The notes under the pieces were generated by a model, which was given only the letters and a program-made list of their open reading frames with translations, was not told the origin of the DNA and did not search any database. Positions 7,246 to 10,604 of a stretch of DNA of 10,604 nt are shown here, one piece after another; the stretch's first letter is position 1, and the number at the start of each line of letters is the position of its first letter. The position numbers and the translations under genes are program-made. Source of the DNA: Porphyromonadaceae bacterium (GTDB taxonomy: Bacteria > Bacteroidota > Bacteroidia > Bacteroidales > Tannerellaceae); assembly GCA_003517945.1 (NCBI GenBank), contig DOZP01000336.1, positions 1 through 10,604 of the forward strand. Reading direction: 5' to 3'.

Positions 7246-8643
7246 TTAATATGCGTTGGATTCACCTTTAAACATGTTGATAATGGTTACGACAATAATC
7301 TTCAGATCAAGAAAGAAAGACCAATTTTCCAGGTACCATACATCGCGTTTTATACGTCCTTCCATCTGTTCCAGTGTTTTTGTTTCGCCCCGGTATCCGG
7401 TTATCTGCGCCCATCCGGTTATACCGGGTTTTACAAGATGTCTTATCATATATTTGTCAATAAGCATCGAATATTGCTCCGTATGTTTAAGCATGTGGGG
7501 ACGTGGGCCTACGACTGACATATCGCCGATCAGTACGTTTATAAACTGGGGGAATTCATCTAAATTGGTTCGTCTCAGGAAACTTCCGATTTTTGTGGTG
7601 CGCGGATCATCTTTTACGGCTTGCAGTTTATCCGCTTCTTCATTCATACGCATGGTGCGGAATTTGTAACATTCGAAGATTTTACCATATAGTCCCGTAC
7701 GTTTTTGTTTGAATAAGACCGGACCTTTGGATGATACTTTGATTAATATACCGGCAATGATGTATAATACCGGAAAGACGGTCAATAATACGGCCATGGA
7801 AAATGAAAGGTCAAAACACCTTTTTAGAAAGCGGTTATAGGGAGATTGCAGCGGTTCCGTCCGTAAAGTCAATAGCGGTACGGATTCCATTACTTCAAGG
7901 ATCATACTCTTTTTTATATTCCTGTAAAATTCGGGAATAATATAAAATCGTATCATATTTTTCTCTGCAAAATTGAGCAGTTCGGATATTTTCTCGCTGT
8001 TTGTTCCCGGGATCGTACAATAGATCTCATCAATATCATGATTTTTCACATAGGCTTCAATCTGGTCGATTGTGCCGAGGTAGTTCGGCAGGACATCTTT
8101 CAATATCCGGTTGTCATCAAAGAAGCCGAGTACATTGAACCCGTAAGATAAATCGGTTTTGATCACATGGTACAGTTCCATTCCGTTTTTGCCCGCGCCT
8201 ACGATGATTATATTTTTAGCGTTATATCCTTTGCGGCGGTAGGCCTTTACCAGGATACGTATCAAGACACGCCATAAAGAGAAGATCAGTAGCGTAGCCA
8301 GATAATATATGATAAGAAACGTAGCCAGATCATTTCCTACATTAAGGAATATGAGGCAGATCGCAAATAAGAATATATAGGTGGTGACAAAGGAAAAGGA
8401 GCGTTGCACAATCTTGTCAAGGAAAACGACCGACATGTGCAATTTCATCGGAACAAAATAGATGGAGAAAAAATAACAGAAATTAGATAACAATATGATC
8501 TCCCGCACTTTGGGGATCATGGCCATGGTGTAGAATGGATCCAGCAGGCGGTAGATAAGGAAAAATATGAAATTCAGTACAACTAAATCTCCTAGTCCTA
8601 CAATCCACTGAATGATATATTCTTGTTTACTGTTTCGTATCAT
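7246..8643 (-). CDS. Undecaprenyl-phosphate sugar phosphotransferase (WcaJ/PglC-type, exopolysaccharide initiation)
   Basis: The enzyme transfers a sugar-1-phosphate, probably glucose-1-phosphate, to undecaprenyl phosphate at the inner membrane, the first step of capsule or exopolysaccharide repeat assembly. From the start chosen here (ATG 8643) it has 465 residues. Four or so N-terminal membrane segments cover about 10-130. A Rossmann-like cytosolic domain has IIIVGAGKNGMELY (145-158). A further membrane hairpin lies near 280-305. The catalytic domain has KFRTM (327-331), TNLDEFPQFINVLIGDMSVVGPRP (Asp-Glu pair typical of the family) and PGITGWAQITGYRGET (406-421). A longer frame opens at 8679, but the promoter at 8661-8691 puts the transcription start downstream of it, so MIRNSKQEYI is the real N-terminus. 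No other polysaccharide genes are adjacent. Substrate is inferred from family. Confidence 0.93.
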   Translation of the reverse strand: MIRNSKQEYIIQWIVGLGDLVVLNFIFFLIYRLLDPFYTMAMIPKVREIILLSNFCYFFSIYFVPMKLHMSVVFLDKIVQRSFSFVTTYIFLFAICLIFLNVGNDLATFLIIYYLATLLIFSLWRVLIRILVKAYRRKGYNAKNIIIVGAGKNGMELYHVIKTDLSYGFNVLGFFDDNRILKDVLPNYLGTIDQIEAYVKNHDIDEIYCTIPGTNSEKISELLNFAEKNMIRFYIIPEFYRNIKKSMILEVMESVPLLTLRTEPLQSPYNRFLKRCFDLSFSMAVLLTVFPVLYIIAGILIKVSSKGPVLFKQKRTGLYGKIFECYKFRTMRMNEEADKLQAVKDDPRTTKIGSFLRRTNLDEFPQFINVLIGDMSVVGPRPHMLKHTEQYSMLIDKYMIRHLVKPGITGWAQITGYRGETKTLEQMEGRIKRDVWYLENWSFFLDLKIIVVTIINMFKGESNAY

Positions 8644-8660
8644 ATATTTTGAGAATCCTG

Positions 8661-8691
8661 CAAAGATAATGCAAGCCACGCTAAATACAAA
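8661..8691 (-). promoter_or_regulatory. Promoter of the sugar transferase / ruvX / def / TPR operon
   Basis: On the minus strand TTTG (8691-8688) is followed after exactly 19 nt by TATCTTTG (8668-8661), a full match to the Bacteroidetes consensus. Transcription should start near 8653-8657, giving a leader of about 10-14 nt before ATG 8643. This promoter lies inside the longer possible coding frame from 8679 and argues against that start. Confidence 0.8.
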
Positions 8692-8833
8692 ATGAGCCTG
8701 CCCATTTTATTGCCGGGCAGATATCATATTCTTTTGTATTCCGGATATTTTTTCCTAATAAGTACCGGTGGCATTTCATTTGTCTGTGTTTTATGATTGT
8801 TTTTCCACATGCCTGACGGCATAAATATAAAAT

Positions 8834-8864
8834 TTTGTTTGAATCCAATTAATCCTTACCTTTG
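8834..8864 (+). promoter_or_regulatory. Promoter of the MBL-fold hydrolase gene
   Basis: TTTG (8834-8837), a 19-nt spacer and TACCTTTG (8857-8864) match the Bacteroidetes promoter exactly. Transcription should start near 8868-8872, leaving a leader of about 50 nt. It is divergent from the promoter at 8661-8691. The sequence between the two (8692-8833) holds only small hairpins and no gene that I can support. Confidence 0.8.
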
Positions 8865-8885
8865 TCCTTTGGTATTGACCTAAAT

Positions 8886-8907
8886 GCGGAATCTATCCGC
8901 TTTTTTT
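8886..8907 (+). terminator. Small terminator-like hairpin in the leader of the MBL-fold gene
   Basis: GCGGA (8886-8890) and TCCGC (8896-8900) form a short perfect GC-rich stem with a five-base loop, followed at once by seven T residues (8901-8907). It lies between the promoter and the ATG at 8921. TCCG (8896-8899) could also pair with CGGA (8911-8914). A 5-bp stem is short for a terminator, so attenuation is only a possibility. Confidence 0.4.
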
Positions 8908-8920
8908 ATACGGAAGAAGA

Positions 8921-9742
8921 ATGGAGAAGTTGTGTTTTTTTAGTTTGGCCAGTGGTAGCAGCGGTAATTGTTATTACCTCGGAACATCATCTTTCGGCAT
9001 CCTTATTGATGCCGGTATAAGTGTACGGCAGATAAAGAAAATACTGAAAGAACGTGGGGTGGGATTTGAGAAAATACAGGCGATATTGGTTACGCATGAT
9101 CATGCTGATCACATAAAGTCGGTAGGATGCCTTGGAGAAACATTGCATATTCCGGTTTATACTACGGAGGCGGTTCATGCCGGAATACGAAAGAGCCGCT
9201 ATGTAGAAGAGATTCTGATACAGTCGCGTCATGTAATAGAGAAAGAGGTGACATTTACGATATGTAATTTTAGAATTACAGCTTTTGAAGTGCCGCACGA
9301 TAGTAGTGATAATGTCGGATATTCAATAGAATATGGTAATCAGACATTTGTTGTTGTAACGGATGTCGGTCATATAACGAATATGGTGACTAAATATGTC
9401 TGTAAAGCTAATCATTTGGTTTTAGAAGCGAATTATGACGAGGAAATGCTGAAATCAGGCTCATATCCTGAATTTTTAAAAGAGCGTGTGTCGAGCAGGT
9501 CGGGGCATTTGAGTAACCGTGATGCGGCTGAGTTTTTAGCGGTCAATTATTCGCCGAGACTGAAGGATGTCTGGTTATGTCATCTCAGTCGTGATAATAA
9601 TCATCCGGAATTGGCTTATAAAACGGTTGATCTGCGATTATTTCAGGAGGGGATAAGGGTAGGTAAGGATTTATCCCTGACTACATTGAAGCGGATGAGT
9701 CCTTCGGATGTCTTTGAATTTGATGTCGAAGATGAAGGATGA
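8921..9742 (+). CDS. YycJ/WalJ (VicX)-family metallo-beta-lactamase-fold hydrolase
   Basis: The 273-residue product is a cytosolic metal-dependent hydrolase. It opens with FFSLASGSSGNCYYLG, typical of YycJ proteins. The metal site is complete: THDHADH (H59, H61, D63, H64), PHDSSD (H126), VVVTDVGH (D148) and LCHLSRDN (H221). The length is close to the family's usual 260-270. The Firmicutes members lie in the walRK operon and have been linked to cell-wall or DNA-repair control, with nuclease-like activity. No two-component genes are seen here, so a walRK link does not transfer. It stands alone behind its own promoter (8834-8864), divergent from the sugar transferase and convergent with the DUF1232 gene. 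The exact substrate is unknown. Confidence 0.9.
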   Translation: MEKLCFFSLASGSSGNCYYLGTSSFGILIDAGISVRQIKKILKERGVGFEKIQAILVTHDHADHIKSVGCLGETLHIPVYTTEAVHAGIRKSRYVEEILIQSRHVIEKEVTFTICNFRITAFEVPHDSSDNVGYSIEYGNQTFVVVTDVGHITNMVTKYVCKANHLVLEANYDEEMLKSGSYPEFLKERVSSRSGHLSNRDAAEFLAVNYSPRLKDVWLCHLSRDNNHPELAYKTVDLRLFQEGIRVGKDLSLTTLKRMSPSDVFEFDVEDEG

Positions 9743-9853
9743 GGTGTTTTTTTGTATGATGCCGGTTGCCGGCTGTGTGTAAAAGAATGTGTGTGTGTAA
9801 AGACGGAAAAAGGTATTTTGCGGGCCAAATAAGTCTGGTTTGGGAGAAATGGA

Positions 9854-10237
9854 TCAGATTTGTTTATGTAAGAGTTCTTTTATTTTCAAATCGGCCTTTT
9901 CTTCTATCTGTGGTGTGATGCTGCCTTTGAGGTGTTTTATTAACAAGGCGACTACGGCGAGATCGTCTGTATAGCCAAGGCCGGCAATGAAGTCCGGTAT
10001 CACGTCAAGGGGCAGTACGAAGTATCCTAAAGCCCCGATGATATAGGCTTTGGTTTTTATCGGGACGTTGCCATCCTGCAATGTATAATAGAGTAAAAGT
10101 ACGGGGCGCAAAATGATTGATCCTGCCTTTTTGGCAATATGCCGAATTTTTTCCCAAAAACGTTTTTCGTCATAATGGGACTTGAAAGATGACATATTGT
10201 CAATTTTTTGCGGCAGATATTTATTATTATTTTCCAT
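9854..10237 (-). CDS. DUF1232 (YkvA-like) small membrane-associated protein
   Basis: The 127-residue product carries the DUF1232 signature: VPIKTKAYIIGALGYFVLPLDVIPDFIAGLGYTDDLAVVALLI (58-100), with the conserved LPxDxIPDFxxxxGYxDD core. A hydrophobic stretch covers about 40-52 and another about 64-80, so it is probably membrane-attached. The function of the family is unknown. The first ATG (10237) lies within a few bases of the predicted transcription start, so either the mRNA is leaderless or translation begins at Met15 (10195, MSSFKSHYDEKRFW), which keeps the whole domain. It is convergent with the MBL-fold gene; the 111 bp between the two stops holds no convincing terminator. It is divergent from truA. 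Confidence 0.88.
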   Translation of the reverse strand: MENNNKYLPQKIDNMSSFKSHYDEKRFWEKIRHIAKKAGSIILRPVLLLYYTLQDGNVPIKTKAYIIGALGYFVLPLDVIPDFIAGLGYTDDLAVVALLIKHLKGSITPQIEEKADLKIKELLHKQI

Positions 10238-10241
10238 GGCT

Positions 10242-10273
10242 CAAAGAAAAGTTGTTTTTTTCAATTAACCAAG
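10242..10273 (-). promoter_or_regulatory. Possible promoter of the DUF1232 gene
   Basis: On the minus strand CTTG (10273-10270), a 20-nt spacer and TTTCTTTG (10249-10242) resemble the Bacteroidetes promoter, with one mismatch in each box. The predicted start near 10235-10239 coincides with the ATG at 10237. No better match is seen in this intergenic region on this strand. Confidence 0.45.
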
Positions 10274-10293
10274 GATTATCATTTATTTTGTTG

Positions 10294-10301
10294 TAATTTT
10301 G
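10294..10301 (+). promoter_or_regulatory. Probable -7 box of truA
   Basis: TAATTTTG matches TAnnTTTG exactly and predicts transcription from about 10305-10309, some 15-20 nt before the GTG start. No TTTG is seen at the expected -33 position. Confidence 0.5.
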
Positions 10302-10323
10302 TATCGTTAAAAGGCAAAAAGGA

Positions 10324-10604
10324 GTGAGTCGTTATTTTATTTATCTTACTTATAATGGTACGCGTTTCTGCGGTTGGCAACGCCAGCCCAACGGGTTGAG
10401 TGTGCAACAGTGTCTGGAAGAAGCGCTTTCGGTTGTATTGCAACAGGATCTATCCGTTGTCGGAGCCGGCCGGACAGATGCAGGCGTTCATGCCCGTATG
10501 ATGGTGGCTCATTTTGAATACTTTGTTCTGATCGGGGATTTGTTGCAGTTGACGGATAAATTGAACCGGATGTTGCCTAAAGATATTGCCGTAAATAAAA
10601 TCGT
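10324..10604 (+). CDS. truA: tRNA pseudouridine(38-40) synthase, N-terminal part (runs off the right edge)
   Basis: TruA converts uridines 38-40 in the anticodon stem-loop of many tRNAs to pseudouridine. The frame opens at GTG 10324 and continues 93 codons to the window edge. The sequence SRYFIYLTYNGTRFCGWQRQ (2-21) is the family's N-terminus, PNGLSVQQCLEEAL follows, and GAGRTDAGVHA (47-57) carries the catalytic Asp (D52). No ATG precedes these motifs in frame, so GTG is the start. AAAAGG at 10309-10314 lies 9 nt upstream and may serve as a Shine-Dalgarno; the closer GGA abuts the GTG. A -7 box lies at 10294-10301. Confidence 0.95.
   Translation, partial: MSRYFIYLTYNGTRFCGWQRQPNGLSVQQCLEEALSVVLQQDLSVVGAGRTDAGVHARMMVAHFEYFVLIGDLLQLTDKLNRMLPKDIAVNKI

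Noticed and set aside
8698..8720. CTGCCC/GGGCAG hairpin in the divergent intergenic region
   Set aside because: It has an 11-nt loop and no U-tract on either side, and no gene ends here. It could be an operator near the -33 box at 8688-8691, but nothing else supports that.
9746..9798. T-run, GCCGG/CCGGC hairpin and TG repeats after the MBL-fold gene, considered as a terminator
   Set aside because: The T-run comes before the hairpin rather than after it on the plus strand, and the minus strand lacks a U-tract. The TG tracts are only 7 and 10 nt long.
9825..9843. CCAAA/TTTGG inverted repeat after the DUF1232 gene, considered as its terminator
   Set aside because: The stem is five A/T-rich pairs with no U-tract. 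It is compatible with chance.

Overview
The window looks like a chromosomal housekeeping segment from a member of the Bacteroidales. Three things support this. Most candidate promoters fit the Bacteroidetes TTTG-N19/20-TAnnTTTG pattern. Shine-Dalgarno sequences are nearly absent. The gene order (sugar transferase / ruvX / def / TPR protein / thrS / infC / rpmI / rplT / Bacteroidales-1-type RNA) and the protein sequences are typical of Bacteroides, Parabacteroides and Dysgonomonas relatives. I cannot name the family or genus from sequence alone.

Positions 1-8643 read on the minus strand. From upstream to downstream they hold a polyprenyl-phosphate sugar phosphotransferase (7246-8643), ruvX (6778-7221), def (6216-6770), a secreted 14-repeat TPR protein (4118-6214), thrS (2098-4077), infC (1432-2070), rpmI (1203-1400) and rplT (754-1101). 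The spacers from the transferase to the TPR gene are 1-24 nt, so this part is probably one transcript. thrS-infC-rpmI-rplT has its own -7 box at 4100-4107 and ends at a strong terminator (690-747). A structured RNA with its own promoter and terminator follows; it matches the Bacteroidales-1 family, which is often found downstream of L20 and has been suggested to be 6S-like. The start of an outer-membrane beta-barrel gene then runs off the left edge.

Positions 8644-8920 are a divergent intergenic region with two good promoters. To its right lie a YycJ/WalJ-type metallo-beta-lactamase-fold hydrolase on the plus strand (8921-9742), a convergent DUF1232 membrane protein (9854-10237, minus), and the 5' part of truA (10324 to the right edge, plus, GTG start).

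The block is dominated by translation: tRNA-Thr charging, initiation factor 3, ribosomal proteins L35 and L20, N-terminal deformylation and tRNA pseudouridylation. Two RNA-level control points look credible: a probable AUU start for infC behind an ideal Shine-Dalgarno, and a two-state hairpin in the rpmI-rplT spacer. I saw no mobile element, CRISPR array, tRNA, rRNA or novel multi-gene system. What is of interest is regulatory.
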